From Codonopsis lanceolata (lineage: Eukaryota > Streptophyta > Magnoliopsida > Asterales > Campanulaceae), in contig CM028384.1 in assembly GCA_013146195.2 (NCBI GenBank), positions 71,151,990 through 71,215,989 of the forward strand: DNA of 64,000 nucleotides, written 5' to 3'. Positions within the stretch are counted from its first letter, which is position 1. Each line of letters starts with the position of its first letter. Below the pieces are notes generated by a model. The model was given only the letters and a program-made list of their open reading frames with translations, did no database searches and was not told the DNA's origin. A program made the position numbers and the translations under genes. Shown here in pieces: positions 21,985 to 33,885 of this stretch.

Positions 21985-22740
21985 GGATGAATGGTGCATT
22001 TCGCCCAAAGATAGCAAACCGTGGGACTCTGGATGCTTTCAAAGATAGGAAGGCAATGGAGCTTTTTGAAAATGAGCTTTCAAAGATAGGAAAGCGGTGA
22101 GTTTTTTGAAAATGGGCTTTCCATCATAGGGAAAGCGATGGAGCTTTTGAAAATTGGCTTTCCCCGTGATAGGAAAAGCGACAGCTTTGAAAATGGGCTT
22201 TCCCAAAGATATAAAGCGCGAGCTTGAAAATGGGCTTTCCTCAAAGATAGGAAAGTGATGAACTCTTTGAAAATGGGCTTTCCCCAAAGATAGGAAATCG
22301 ATGGAGCTTTTGAAAATGGGCTTTCCTCAAAGATAGAAAGCGGTGGAGTTTTTGAAATGGGCTTTCCCAAAGATAGGAAAGTGGTGGAGCTTTTTGAAAA
22401 TGGGCTTTCCCGGCATAGGAAAGCGGTAGAGCTTTTTGAAAATGGGTTTTCCTCAAAGATAGGGCGATGGAGCTTTTGAAAATGAGCTCTCAAGATAGGA
22501 AAGTGGTGGAGCTTTTGAAAATGAGCTTTCTCCAAAGATAGTGATGAAACTTTTTAAAATAGGCTTTCTCAAAGCCTCAAAGATGTGGAAAGTGATGAAA
22601 CTTTTAAACAAGCTTTCCCGCCTAGGAAAGCGGACGTAATCCTTTAAAACAGACTTTCCCAAAGATAGGAAAATGATGAAACTTTTTAAAACGCTTTTCC
22701 TCAAAGATAGAAAAGGATGAGCTTACTTTTTTAAATGCAC
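21985..22740 (-). repeat. Tandem hairpin array of C' (about 43-bp units)
   Basis: About 17 units on the minus strand, each a GCTTTCC / GGAAAGC inverted pair around a TATCTTTG-like loop followed by CATTTTCAAAAGCTCCA. It is the inverted counterpart of 41827-42560, with the same order of unit-specific variants, but the loop TATGCTGG of that copy is replaced by TATCTTTG in most units. Long frames here come from unit length, not coding. The array runs into the N gap. Confidence 0.85.
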
Positions 22741-22840
22741 NNNNNNNNNNNNNNNNNNNNNNNNNNNNNNNNNNNNNNNNNNNNNNNNNNNNNNNNNNNN
22801 NNNNNNNNNNNNNNNNNNNNNNNNNNNNNNNNNNNNNNNN
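22741..22840. other. Assembly gap (100 N)
   Basis: Exactly 100 N. Sequence left of it is C' tandem array; right of it is chromovirus reverse transcriptase. Joined pieces need not be adjacent in the genome. Confidence 0.99.
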
Positions 22841-24900
22841 GGTTAGAAGTTTCTTGGGGTTAGCCGTACTATCTGAGGTTCATAGAGGGATTTTCGAAGA
22901 TTGTTACACCGATGACGAATTTGACCCAAAGAAGACACCGCTTGTTTGGAGCGATAAGCGTGAAGCAAGTTTTCAAGAATTGAAGAAGAAGTTGACTACG
23001 GCACTCCGCTTTTGGCGTTGTTCAGCTGGATTTAGAATTTCAGGTTTATACGCATCAAAAGAGAGGGATTGGTGTTTTTATGCACGGTAAGGTGATCGCT
23101 ATGCTTGAGGAAGTTGTCTCCGTATGAGCGTATGAAATTATCCCACGCATGACCTTGAGTTGGCAATGATCATATTTGCTTTCACAAATGGAAGCATTAT
23201 TTCAGTATGGGTCAAGTTCGAAATTTTTACTGATCACAAGAGTTTAAAGTATTTGTTCTCACGTAAGGAGTGAATATGAGACAAAGGAGTGTGGATGGAG
23301 AAGTTGAAAGACCATGATTGTACCGATCCTTATCATCCGGAAGGCGAACGGTTGCCGACGCTTGAGTAGGAAAGTTCATTTGTCGTGTTTGATGATCGGG
23401 GAATGGAAGATGTCGAGGATGTCCGTGATGGGAGTCCTAAATAGGTTAATCATGGAGTGTTGTTTGCTAATGTCCAAGCTATTCCAGCTTTATTGAAAAG
23501 ATTAAGGAGACTCAAAGGAAGGATCCGATTAGTGAAGATCATTGATGGTTCGAGTAAGAATGAGACGCCGAATTTGCAATGAATCAAGACGGATTTTGAC
23601 TTTCAAGTGGGAGAGTCTGCTGCTCCTTCAAGAGGATGTGAAGCGACTTGTGTTGATGAAGCTCACAAGGCAAGATATACTATCCATCCTGGAGTACGAA
23701 GATGTATAGGATTTGAAGAAGCAATTTTGGTGGAATGGCATGAAGCGCCAAATTAAGTGGATTATGTGTCGAGGTGTTTGACTTGTCAACAAGTGAAGCG
23801 CGAACATCAAAGGCCCGCCGGATTGTAGTAAATTGCTAGATATTCCCGAGTGGAAGGACATTTACATGGATTTTGTTTCTCGGTTTCCACGCACGCCGTA
23901 GAGGGTTTGATGCCAAGCTGTTGTCAGCAGATCGGTTAACAAAGTCACTCATTTATACCGATTGCGATGACTTATTCTTGAGTCGGCAAGGGCATTGTGA
24001 CAAGTGTGAGATTGTTGACCGCATGGGGTTCCAGTAGCATTGTTTCGCATTGTGATCCGAGATTTACTTGAGGTTTTTGGCAAGCTTTGTGTGAAGCCGG
24101 GGACTAAGTTGAATTTCAGACAACTTTTCACCTCGCAATGCACTCCGGGAAACCGGAGAACGATACGCATATTTGAGATATGTTACGGCTTCAGACGGAC
24201 TTGGGTGAAGTTGGGATTCACACCTTCCATGGCGGAGTTTCATACACAATGCTACCAATCGAGTATCGATGGGATGGCACCGCATGAGGCACTTTACGGA
24301 CGGAAAGTGAGATCTCCTATTTGTTGGGATGAAGTTGGAGTGCAAGCTACGGGTTTAGAGATTGTGCAACGCCGTCGAGAAAGTGAAGTTGATTCGGATA
24401 GATTACTTACGTAGCCTAAGAGCGCGCGATAATCGAGGGAGATTTGGAGTTCCAAGTCGAGATTATGTGTTTCTTAAAGTATCGCCGAGAAGGGGTACTA
24501 AGAGATTTGGGAAGAAAGGAAAGCTATCACCGAGGTTCGTTGGACCTTTTGAGATTCTTGAGCGAGTTGGGAGTTTGGCTTATAGGGTGGCTTTACCGCC
24601 ATCATTGTCGGACATTCATACGTGTTTCATGTATCTATGTTTCTGAAGTATCTTAAGGATGATTTGCATGTTCTTGCGTATGAGGAGATTTCATTTCACC
24701 TGATTTGTCGATGTTGAGAAACCGGTGAGATATTTCGACACCAAGGAACAAGTATTGAGGAACAAGACAATTCCATTGGTTAAGGTTCTTTTGGAGAATC
24801 ATGAGATCGAGGAAGCGACTTGGGAGACCGAGTTGGAGATGCGCGAGAAGTACCCTCATTTGTTTGAAGATCACGGTAAGAATTTAGGCTAAATTCTTTA
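22841..24900 (+). pseudogene. pol: Tekay/Del-type chromovirus pol 3' half, heavily broken
   Basis: Pieces appear in order across many frames: end of RT (SFLGLA..Y..RFI near 22850), RNase H start (TPLVWSDKREASFQELKKKL), a TDHKSLKYLFS segment (23230-23260), the integrase zinc region, LLDIPEWK...MDFVSRFPRTP (23835-23900), FGKKGKLSPRFVGPFEIL (24520-24560) and a chromodomain, KTIPLVKVLLENHEIEEATWE with EMREKYPHLF (24765-24870). This order and the chromodomain are those of Tekay/Del chromoviruses, whose integrase is guided to heterochromatin. Frameshifts occur every 50-200 bases, more than in the downstream gag. This is either strong decay or low sequence accuracy beside the gap. Confidence 0.8.
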
Positions 24901-24911
24901 GTAGGGGAGAA
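24901..24911 (+). promoter_or_regulatory. Polypurine tract of the Tekay-type element
   Basis: GTAGGGGAGAA directly precedes the LTR start TGTAAAACCC, the usual position of the plus-strand primer. Confidence 0.75.
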
Positions 24912-27900
24912 TGTAAAACCCTAGTTTATTGCTTGCTTGTTTATTGCATGAGTTCATACATTCATAATCATCATTAGTATGTTAACTTAGCTCACTTATA
25001 TGTTTAAAGTCGATAGCATGTTCATTGACGTCGTTTGAGATGCTCGTTTGCACCTTTCCTTCACGAGTTGCTTTGAAACTCGGGTTTGTGTTTTATGTTG
25101 TAAACACTTGGATAAATGTTAGAAACCATTCTTAACTTCATTAACACGCTTTAGATGTCGGTTGAATGCTAGTTGCATCGTCGGTTTGATTGCTAGTTTG
25201 ATTCGAGCGTTAACCCTTCTCCGTTTGACCTTTTCGGTTGTTGTTCGGGAGTGTTTTTCCTAAGTTCTTAGCCATGTTTGATTGAGGTTTGAACTTTGAT
25301 TTGCTTTGGTTATTGATTAGAGGACTTTAAGGTTGAATTCTAGACACTTTTTGGCTTTGGAGGACTTGAGGGTGCAAGGGGGAAAGACCTAGAACTTGCA
25401 AGGGAGCAAAATGTAAGTATTGTGAAAACCAGGATGATGCGCTCGCATCAAGGAGGAGCCATGCGACCGCATTGGGCTGTTTCCAGAATTGCGGGATTTT
25501 CTGCAATTGTCAACATTTGACCAACTTAACCCCACCCAAACCCAACCTAACCCACCCTAAACCACCCTAGTTCGTCCCACCTAGCATCCCTTGCATGCTT
25601 GACAAGTTTTAAGTGTTTTGGATGCATGTACAACACTTGGCAAGGAAAGACCTCCAACATGCAAAGCCATGCATTGGACACCTTCCCCCACCCCACTTCA
25701 AACATTGACCAAATACCTCCACTAAGCCTTCCTAATCAGCCATCATCTTCCAAATTCGTGGCTGAACATTTCATACAAGTTCTAGAGAGTTTATTCAAGG
25801 TTCTTGAGTGTTCATCAATGGTGGCCAACTCTTGAAGAAGCCATTTCCAAAACCGAACCGTAGAAGTGAAGAGGAGGGCAAGGAGAACACATAGCCACCC
25901 TTGCATGGACGTTTTGTACAACTTGTAGGGCTTGTTTAAGGTAAGTTACAACATCTCTTCTTATTTATTTTAGCCTCATTGACCCTAGGGAAAACAATCT
26001 TGCTATATGAGGTCAATGAGAGCACTTAGGACTTTGTAGAGATGCCATGTTCTAGAGTATGCTATATGATGAATTTTGGTTGTATGAACAGATTGTAAAC
26101 ATATTATAAACCATGATTATGATGTCATTTAGGTGTAGTAATGCATGATAAATCATTCCATCTTGTTGTTTAAGCATTGGGATCATGTTTGATGAAATAG
26201 TTAGGCTTGTAGAGATGTTATGTTCACGTACATGTTAAATGCTACATTTTTAGTTGTATGATCAGATTATAAACAGGTTATAAACCATGTTTAGGATGTT
26301 ATTTATGTGTGATAATGTATGATAAATCACCCTACTTTGTTGTTTAAGCATTGGGAGCATGTTTGATGAAATAGTTAGACTTGTTGAGATGCTATGTTCA
26401 CATATATGCTAAATGCTACATTTTTAGTTGTATGATCAGATTATAAACAGGTTATAAACCATGTTTAGGATGTTATTTATGTGTGATAATGTATGATAAA
26501 TCACCCTACTTTGTTGTTTAAGCATTGGGAGCATGTTTGATGAAATAGTTAGACTTGTTGAGATGCTATGTTCACGTATATGCTAAATGTTATATTTTTG
26601 GTTGTATGATCAGATTATAAACAGGTTATAAACCATGTTTTTGATGTTATTTATGTGTGGTAATGTATGATAAATCACCCTACCTTGTTGTTTAAGTGTT
26701 GGGTGCATATTTGATGAAATGACAAGAATGTATATGCCTAGTTTGTGACTTTGATTCTATGTTTCATACTTGATTGTTTGATTGGGGTTTTATGGGTTTA
26801 ATGACCTTAGTAACCTATTTAATTACGTTAGTATGGACATAGGAGAGTATTGAGGCCAATGGCTTCTATACCTAATTTTGAAAGATTGATTATGACTCAA
26901 CGGAGTTGACCATTGGGTTAGTTTGACATTAAGGAGTAATATGCCTAAGTCCTACGAATTTTGGGGTAGTATTAATGGAGGTTAAGCCTCCAAGCATTTT
27001 AAAGTGTATGAAGAACACTTGATGATTAGAGTCTTGATTTTATCTCTAATGTGATTATGTGCTAGTTGTGAATTAAAAGCATGACTAGATGATTGTAGAG
27101 TACTTGCCTACTTATTTGAGCATATGAATATGAATTACGTGTGCTTGAAGTTTGAGTCCATGAGTCGGTTTGTTGAGTCTTTGGGCGGGGCGATGCATCA
27201 TCTTCACGAATTGTGAGATTCGTGATTTTGATGGATCGCCCGCCGGATTGCACACACCTCTATCGATGGCCACGGTAGGGAAGTAGTTGATCTTAGTTGT
27301 AGTATGGAAACATGACTTTGATAACTATCGAACTCGAGGCGGGAAATGTCTCGGGGACGTCGATATCCACGAAAGAGATATCGAGGACACATAAAGGTTT
27401 TGCACATGTTCTTGCAGGAGCGACATGCGCGGAAAAAGGGTAACGATATCACCTCCCTTTTGTATGAATTGACTCACGAGTGCTTATATGTGAATAATGT
27501 GCTACGTGAATATGATATGATATGAAATGATGGTTGATTGAATTAATGAAATGTTATACTTGTTGATAACATGATATTCAAGATTGTTAAGTATGAATGC
27601 CTTGACATGATTATTTATGAAATGTATATTATGCAATAACATGAATTATTATTGTTGTGCATGATGCCATGACAGGAAGTTATGTTAGTAACTTGCTAAG
27701 TCTTTATGACTTACTCCTATTTGTTTTGATTGTTTTCCCTAGATCCGAGCCGTGCGAGTGGTTCGAAGTGATTGTCAAGTTGCGATTGGTGAAGCTTTGA
27801 CGAGGTTGCTACCTTGTAAATTTTAGTACCTTTTTCTTTTGGCAAGGACGACGGGACATAAAGTTATATAAACTTTATGTGGGGTAGCAAGACTTGTTGT

Positions 27901-28401
27901 GTTTGATTATTAGTACTTATGTTTATTAGTACTTAATGTTTTGAGAGCCGACATGTGTTAGTCGTGCCTTATGTATTTATGATGCTCATGCTTTAGTTGT
28001 TTTAACCATGTATTGGTTCGTTCATTATGTTTGTTATCCGGCATGTTTTAGCCGTCAAGCATGTTAGACTAGAGTTGTAGACTTAGTTTAATGTTGGGTT
28101 CCGGCCGTAACGTCGCCGATGACTTGATATATAATTGCTATAAATTGTTATATGTGCCTATTTTTGCGTCACATGATTTTATTTTTGGACCAAGAGATTC
28201 ATTATCTCTAAGGTTGTGTTAGTTTGAGCTTGTTAGCTCGGGCGCCACTGTTTAATTATTATACGCTTCCGCATGTGTTAAAGTTTTTGGCGTACCGCCG
28301 TTATGGCCTTACCCACTATTTGCTACTTGTTTTTGTTATGTGTTTTTTGCAAGCGGCACGACCTCGGGGTCTCGTCTTAGGATCCGGGTCGGGTCGCCAC
28401 A
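24912..28401 (+). mobile_element. Long LTR of a Tekay/Del-type chromovirus
   Basis: Starts TGTAAAACCCTAG after a polypurine tract and ends GGGTCGCCACA two bases before a tRNA-Met-type primer-binding site. It is therefore at once the 3' LTR of the upstream pol and the 5' LTR of the downstream gag. Its length of 3490 bp is in the range known for Tekay/Del. It holds a 174-bp tandem repeat at 26000-26695. Small frames inside show no domain. Confidence 0.85.
26000..26695 (+). repeat. 174-bp tandem repeat in the chromovirus LTR, about 4 units
   Basis: The TTTAAG(C)ATTGGGA block recurs at about 26170, 26344, 26518 and 26692, a regular period of 174. Units 2-4 are nearly identical; the first is more diverged. 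Confidence 0.9.
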
Positions 28402-28403
28402 GT

Positions 28404-28415
28404 TGGTATCAGAGC
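28404..28415 (+). promoter_or_regulatory. tRNA-iMet primer-binding site
   Basis: TGGTATCAGAGC, the standard PBS complementary to initiator tRNA-Met, two bases after the LTR end. Confidence 0.92.
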
Positions 28416-28517
28416 TTATGTTATAAGTTAACTATTCTCCGGGATAGGTTCCTTGGCTTAGGGGGTTGGTTTTGTGTGATAGTACTATCTTAACGAAGAG
28501 TGTTCTTGTAGGTTAAT

Positions 28518-29532
28518 ATGGTTGACACTAGAGCTGGTACTAGCACCGGAGGTAGTACCGGTAGAGGTGCCGATAGAGGCACAGTTGGTGGAAGGGAGAC
28601 TAATGAGAACCGCCAGCCAGAGGTTCCTCCACTTCGGACGCCGGAGGAGCAGTTCGAAGCGATGTCTACCATGTATAGAGGAATGCTTGCGATGATGAAC
28701 GAGATGAATCAGAGGGTCTTTGGTAGGGAATTTGAACCACCGCCAGACCACCCACAACCACGCCCCAAAGACCGCCCAGTTGAGTACCGCAGATGCGAGA
28801 CATCACAGAGATTCGATGCTTGAGAAGTTCGTAAAGCTGAAACCAAGACAGTTCGATGGTGAACCGGATGCTTCGAAGGCCGAGTTGTGGATCGAGCATC
28901 TAGAGAAGATATTTGCACCGTTGAGGTGTGATGATGAACAGAAGGTGGTACTAGCAGTGTTTAAGCTAGAGGGCGCTGCAGAGCACTGGTGGCAGGTGCT
29001 AAGAGAGAGTTGGGACATGCTGAGGATCCCCCACACATGGCCTAACTTTGTGAGGGAATTTAGAGCTTCGTATGTGCCAGAGGTTGTTCGGGAGAGAAGG
29101 GAGAAGGAGTTCCTTGACCTAGTGCAGGGAGGTATGTCGATATCGCAGTATTCGGCGAGGTTCACGGAGCTAGCACGCTATTGCACTCATTTGATTCTGA
29201 TGAGGCCAAGAGAACGCAGTTCGTGAAGGGCTTGAAGACGGAGTATAGGAGACAGCTTATTATCTCATCAGTTCGTGGATTATAGGAAGGCAGTGGATAG
29301 AGCCTATGCGATTGAGAGGGACATCGAGGAGCATCGTGTCATGGGTAATTCGGGTTTTTCTTCATAGCCTAGACAGTCTTCGGGACGAGGAAATGGATCA
29401 GGTAATCGAGGGAATTATCATGGGCACAATGATCGCAGGAAAGGAAATGGCAAATTTAATCATGAAGGGCAGGCAAGGAATCTGTCAGGTGGTAGAGGAG
29501 CTGCTTCTACACCGAGTCAGGGAGATCGTAGC
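28518..29532 (+). pseudogene. gag: gag of a Tekay-type element, frameshifted
   Basis: The start ATG at 28518 (MVDTRAGTSTGG) is the usual beginning of plant chromovirus gag, 116 bases after the LTR. After a shift near 28800 the frame 28720-29226 carries the capsid core (FDGEPDASKAELWIEHLEKI, EGAAEHWWQVL, FVREFRASYVPEVVRERRE). Another shift near 29195 leads to KRTQFVKGLKTEYRRQL, then a stop-rich segment up to the zinc knuckles. Gag would assemble particles. This copy needs several frame corrections and is dead. Confidence 0.85.
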
Positions 29533-30185
29533 ATGATGGTGGTATGCTCCTATTGTTCGAAGATGGGGCACACGGAGGATAAATGTTGGAAGAAGAGTGG
29601 GGCACCGGTGGAGTGCTACTACTGTGGAGCTGCGGGGCACGTGAAGAGGAATTGCCCTAAGTTGAAGGGTAATCAGCCAGGAGGATCGAGCCAGCCTACT
29701 GTTGGGGCTAAGAGAGATAGTGATGGGAAGGCAAAGGTGCAGGGACGTGTATTTGCTTTAGACCAGAGGGGAGTACCTGAGTCGACCGCAGTTATTGGAG
29801 GTACCATTTCTATCTTCGATAGTGAAGCACGAGTACTTATAGATCCAGGATCATCACATTCGTATGTTGCATCACACTTTGTTGATCGTTTGCGTGTATT
29901 ACCTCAGTCTTTGCCTTACGTGCTTGAAGTTTCTACCCCACTTGGGGAAAGTTTATTGGCTTCAGAAGTTTATAAAACATGCGATGTACTTGTGGATGAA
30001 CATGTTTTGCATGCGGATCTGGTAGTGTTGCCACTTTGTGATTTTGATGTGATACTCGGTATGGACTGGTTATGCGCTTATCATGCTTTGGTAAATTGCT
30101 TTAGTAAGAGGGTTACATTTGATATGCCGGGTGTTCCTAAATTTATGTTCGTGGGAGATAACGCGTCTAGTGGTGGGATACTAAC
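29533..30185 (+). pseudogene. Zinc knuckles and protease of a Tekay-type element
   Basis: Two CCHC knuckles near the start, CSYCSKMGHTEDKC (residues 5-18) and CYYCGAAGHVKRNC (28-41), bind RNA. They are followed by the retropepsin region with VLIDPGSSHSYVASHF (about residues 100-115) and DVILGMDWL. The frame stays open but family resemblance ends near residue 215 (FVGDNASSGG). There the sequence changes abruptly to a plant-mobile-domain ORF, so RT and the rest are missing and the apparent stop at 30222 belongs to another sequence. Confidence 0.85.
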
Positions 30186-31445
30186 CATACCTTTCATTTC
30201 TCCTGGGGCGAGATGTCTATGACTGGCTGATTTTGCGACGATTACTGGCATCCCGACGGGACTCAGCATTGGTCTCGCACTGGATAACAACCTGCGATTT
30301 CACCCGGAGGAGGTGAGTAATCTGTTGGGCTTGGAGCCCGAGTACAAAAGCGGAGATGAGATCCGCATTGCTAGCGTGAAGTGGTGGCTCAAGTCAACGC
30401 TCAGTTTATGGATGATGCAGATGATGAGGCTGTGGTCCGTGTAACTCGGGCATTCCTCTTCTTTTTTCCTGGGCACCACCTTGTTTGCCAATGCATCTAC
30501 TACGTTGCGGGTGTTTCTTATGGCGAGTCTCTACGATTTGTACGTTGTCTTACAGTATGACTAGGGATAGGTGGGCTTGGCCACGCTTTATTTTTCTATG
30601 GATCAGGCGTGTCGTAACAGCGTAAAGAACCTGACCGGCTTTTCTGTCGCTTGGGAGGTAAAATTTTAATATACATGTTTGTTTGGTCACTATTTGACTA
30701 CTATGGAGATGAACAGTCGTCGCATACTAATGAAGTCAGTGAAGTGCGACTTCATGTATTTGGGAGAGCGGGTTAACCACCAGCACTCTTGTGTGACGGT
30801 AGCACTAGTGACTCCACCGGCTCCTCTGCCTTAGATGATCGTGCCAGAGTTCATTCCTAGAAAATATCAGTATATGGCCCGATATATTGTCCCTGCTGAG
30901 GCGTACCCGGACATGCCATACCGAGAATTCCTCTGGATCGTTCTTCACACATGCCCTGCTAGACATGCCTCGGATGCTGTTGGAGCTTCTCGTCCTATTG
31001 TCGAGACGCCACATATGGCTTATATCCCTTATCAGGTTCTTATCGGCGTGTAGACAATGCAATGTTTGGAAGGGGGGAGATATATTATATGTCCTGTGCC
31101 GAACGTCAGTATCCCTGATGTGTACGAGATCCCAGATTGAGCGCGGGCGATATATTATTTTATTTGTGTATTTTATTTTATTTTTTATGCATGCAATTAT
31201 TGTATTTTCGATTGTATGTTTGTTTGTGTCAGGTGGACGCTTCGTCTTATTGTAGGCTGCTGAAGACGTTTTTCGGTCTCACTGTGCTGTATCAGCGGGC
31301 GAAGGACGAACTCTCATGTCGCGGGAACGACGTTGTTAGTCGTGCTAGGCGTCGAGATGGTGACGACGGGGCCAGTGGATCAAGTCGAAAAGGCCCTCGG
31401 GTGATGGGGGTTGGTACTTGGTACCAGCAATCCTGGCCCATCGGC
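30186..31445 (+). pseudogene. Plant mobile domain (aminotransferase-like) ORF, broken
   Basis: Across shifted frames the text reads FHFSWGEMSMT (30195-30224) and ADFATITGIPTGL, then GTTLFANASTTLRVFLMASL with LATLYFSMDQACR (30470-30610), and later MIVPEFIPRKYQYMARYI. The GEM.(I/M)TL.D...LTG.P start, the LLGTTLF and the A.ATLY motifs are those of the aminotransferase-like plant mobile domain (PF10536), which occurs in MULE transposases, host MAIN-like proteins and as extra ORFs of some gypsy elements. The N-terminal part is cut off at the junction with the Tekay protease. At least four shifts or stops are present. I interpret it as the antisense extra ORF of element B. Confidence 0.6.
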
Positions 31446-32274
31446 TAGGAAATCGAGGATGCAGAGGAGTGCATCGACCTGACAGTAGAAAATAAAAAAA
31501 TGTATTCTAACTATTTTGTTTTGTATGTATTTACATTTATGCAGACTTGTGTATATTTTATAGACAAAGAATTAAATCTTAATTTCTGCGAAGCATCCTG
31601 ATTAATAGTGTATGTGAGACTCAAATAATTAATTAATTTGTTGTGCACACTATACCTGGGTGAGGTGATAGTTTGGATAGCTGTTTTGGGGTTAATGGTA
31701 ATGTTTTGAGGTGGCTGTTATCGGGGAGGGATGCTAAGGCATGACCCATCCCCTTTTTTCCTTCGCAATGAAGTAGAAGCAGGTTGTAGGTTAGGTTTGC
31801 AGCATAGAGTTTGATGAACTCTTCCGATAAACAATGAATATGCGTGCAGTTGGAGGACTTTCGGGGCAACAACTTGGGAAATTCTCGTAGGAAATAAAGG
31901 AGAAGAGGCGCGACACATGTAGGTCTGGGCGCCGCGCCCCGACTTGAAATTTCTATCTGCATCCTCTTTCCTTTTCTGAATTGTCGAGCTGTTGTCCGTT
32001 ATTATTTTCTTGTCTCTTACACTGTGTTTTACCTTTAAAAGGCAACTATGTTGCGTATATTTCTTATGCCAACAACTGTAATCCTTCTGTCTTCACAACT
32101 CTGCGTTTGTTTATCTTCTAAAAGGCAAAGTCTCTGCTGCTTTCGTCTTTTCAACGGGGAGAAACTATCTTTGTCTGTGTGTTGGATTTTTATTTCAAAG
32201 CCTATATATCGTCCCTGCTATCTATTAAGCAAAAATAATTTGCTTCTCTGTCAGTCTATTTTCTATACATAAAA
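31446..32274 (+). other. Spacer between the two extra ORFs
   Basis: AT-rich and without a recognisable domain. A TTAAAAGGCAACTATG context near 32035 may be an upstream leader of the next ORF. A minus-strand 109-codon frame (31633-31962) shows no known family. Confidence 0.4.
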
Positions 32275-33885
32275 ATGGCGGCTCTATTTATTACTAGTAT
32301 AGAGGTGTATGAGGCTACTCTGAACCAATGGATGAATGAGGTATGTGGAGGGGAACGACGATGTTTCCACCGCACTTATGGTTTTCGATGTGTTTGGGGC
32401 TGGCCTGGCCTGTGTATAAATTGGGACATGATCCGGGTTGCACTTGCTTCTGGTCCACGCAGTCCCACTTGTTTAATTTCTCGTTGCATGAGATGTGTCA
32501 CACTTATGAGGAGTTCTGTGTGATGACTGGCACTCGTGTAGGTGAATGGATTGCGGTTCCCAATGTGAATCGCAATTTAATTATGAATGCTAGAGAGATG
32601 TTTGGGTTTGACCTGGAGACTACCCAAAGGCTTGTTCACGGTGATTTGTTCGACTTGACATATCTGCCCACTCTATTTATGCCGTAACGGGACGATATCG
32701 AATATATGGAGCGATGGAGGGCAGCTCTGTTTCTATGTATCCCTGGAAAATTCTTCCTAGTGAGTTATCCTGGGACCATCGATGCAAAGGCTATCGACAT
32801 TGTGTTGTAGGTTCGAGATAGCCAGATGAATGTTGTTCTCCTTATTCTGGCTGCTACCCTAGAAGGCTTAGATGCTTACTCTTCAGGCGATGACCATTTC
32901 CCGTCCGGGAGTCCAATCTATGTCCACATGTGGTTGGAAGGGCAGTTTAGGGTCATTCTCTCTCCTGTCCTAGGGAGGGATGAGAGTTATGATTCCATTG
33001 GATGCGAGTCCCGCAGTCTCTTTCGAGCGAACCGTGAAAATGAAGTGCACTGGGTGGAGCACATTTTGTATGTGAACTCTGTAGATATAATGTGGGTAGT
33101 CAGGCACCGACAAATCTGCCGTTTTTATCAGTACACTAGACAGTATGCGCAGGTCGTCCTAGTGGGTCTGTGTATGGTAACTTTCTATTTACCCTATAGA
33201 ATTCTTTGCCAGTTTGGGTGAGAGCAGGTTGTTTTGTATCAGAGTCGACCTCTGATGCCTTTGTGTTCGAGTGACGACGATATTCCTTGGGTTATCCAAG
33301 GTCTATGGCAAAGGGGGTATGCATCGTGGGTCGATGCCTTTAGCCGTTTTGCAAATATTTTTCTTCTGCATATCTGTCGTGGTTAGTTGTGTATACTGAG
33401 GAACACTCTCGCATCATCCGAAGGACTCTTAGGATTATCTTGGGTCGCAGAGTCTCAAATGGTTTGGATGTCCGTCTCATAGAGATCGACGAAGATGTAG
33501 AAAGGTCGGGTCCTCCGACTTTACCAGTTATACGTCGGTCCAACCGACGTCTTCTGGGTAGTGAGGCCCAGGGGCAGTATGGTCATGAGGGCGCTGGCCC
33601 TAGTAGCACTCTATGGAGAGGTAATGCTGCACGGCTGGATGATGCAGGACCAAGTCATACTGTTGGTTGTCGGAGCAATACTGGCAGATCTATGCTGGCG
33701 CGGGGCCTAGTAATGTAGTTGGTAGACTTCTTAATGTGGCAGGCCCCGATGATGGCGCAGGACCTGAAGACATGTATGTTAGGAGTGATGAGGAGAGCTC
33801 AACTCCTTCTCAGCAGGGTGAGGCTAGGGTAGTAGCGGCACCTCGTCGTAATGTCTCGTATCGGTTCGGTCGCCAAAGAGATTGA
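32275..33885 (+). pseudogene. DUF7745-like extra ORF, broken
   Basis: Starts ATGGCGGCTC at 32275. Through shifts it reads KLGHDPGCTCFWSTQSH, FNFSLHEMCHTYEEFCVMTG, LPTLFMP (stop), RDDIEYMERWRAALFLCIPG with KFFLVSYPGTIDAKAIDIVL, LILAATLEGLDAYSSGDDHF and SPIYVHMWLEGQF (32360-32955). The pattern (C+F....F.F...E.C.T.EE...(M/L)TG, then a hydrophobic RW.AALF..FPG..FL....G.ID, then HMWL) resembles the plant domain DUF7745, often found in or near gypsy elements. A hydrophilic G/D-rich tail follows (33389-33885). No function is known. Several stops make it non-coding now. Confidence 0.5.

Noticed and set aside
22039..22704. Minus-strand ORFs rich in KAHFQK/ESPFSK repeats
   Set aside because: Translation of the same tandem array in the inverted copy.
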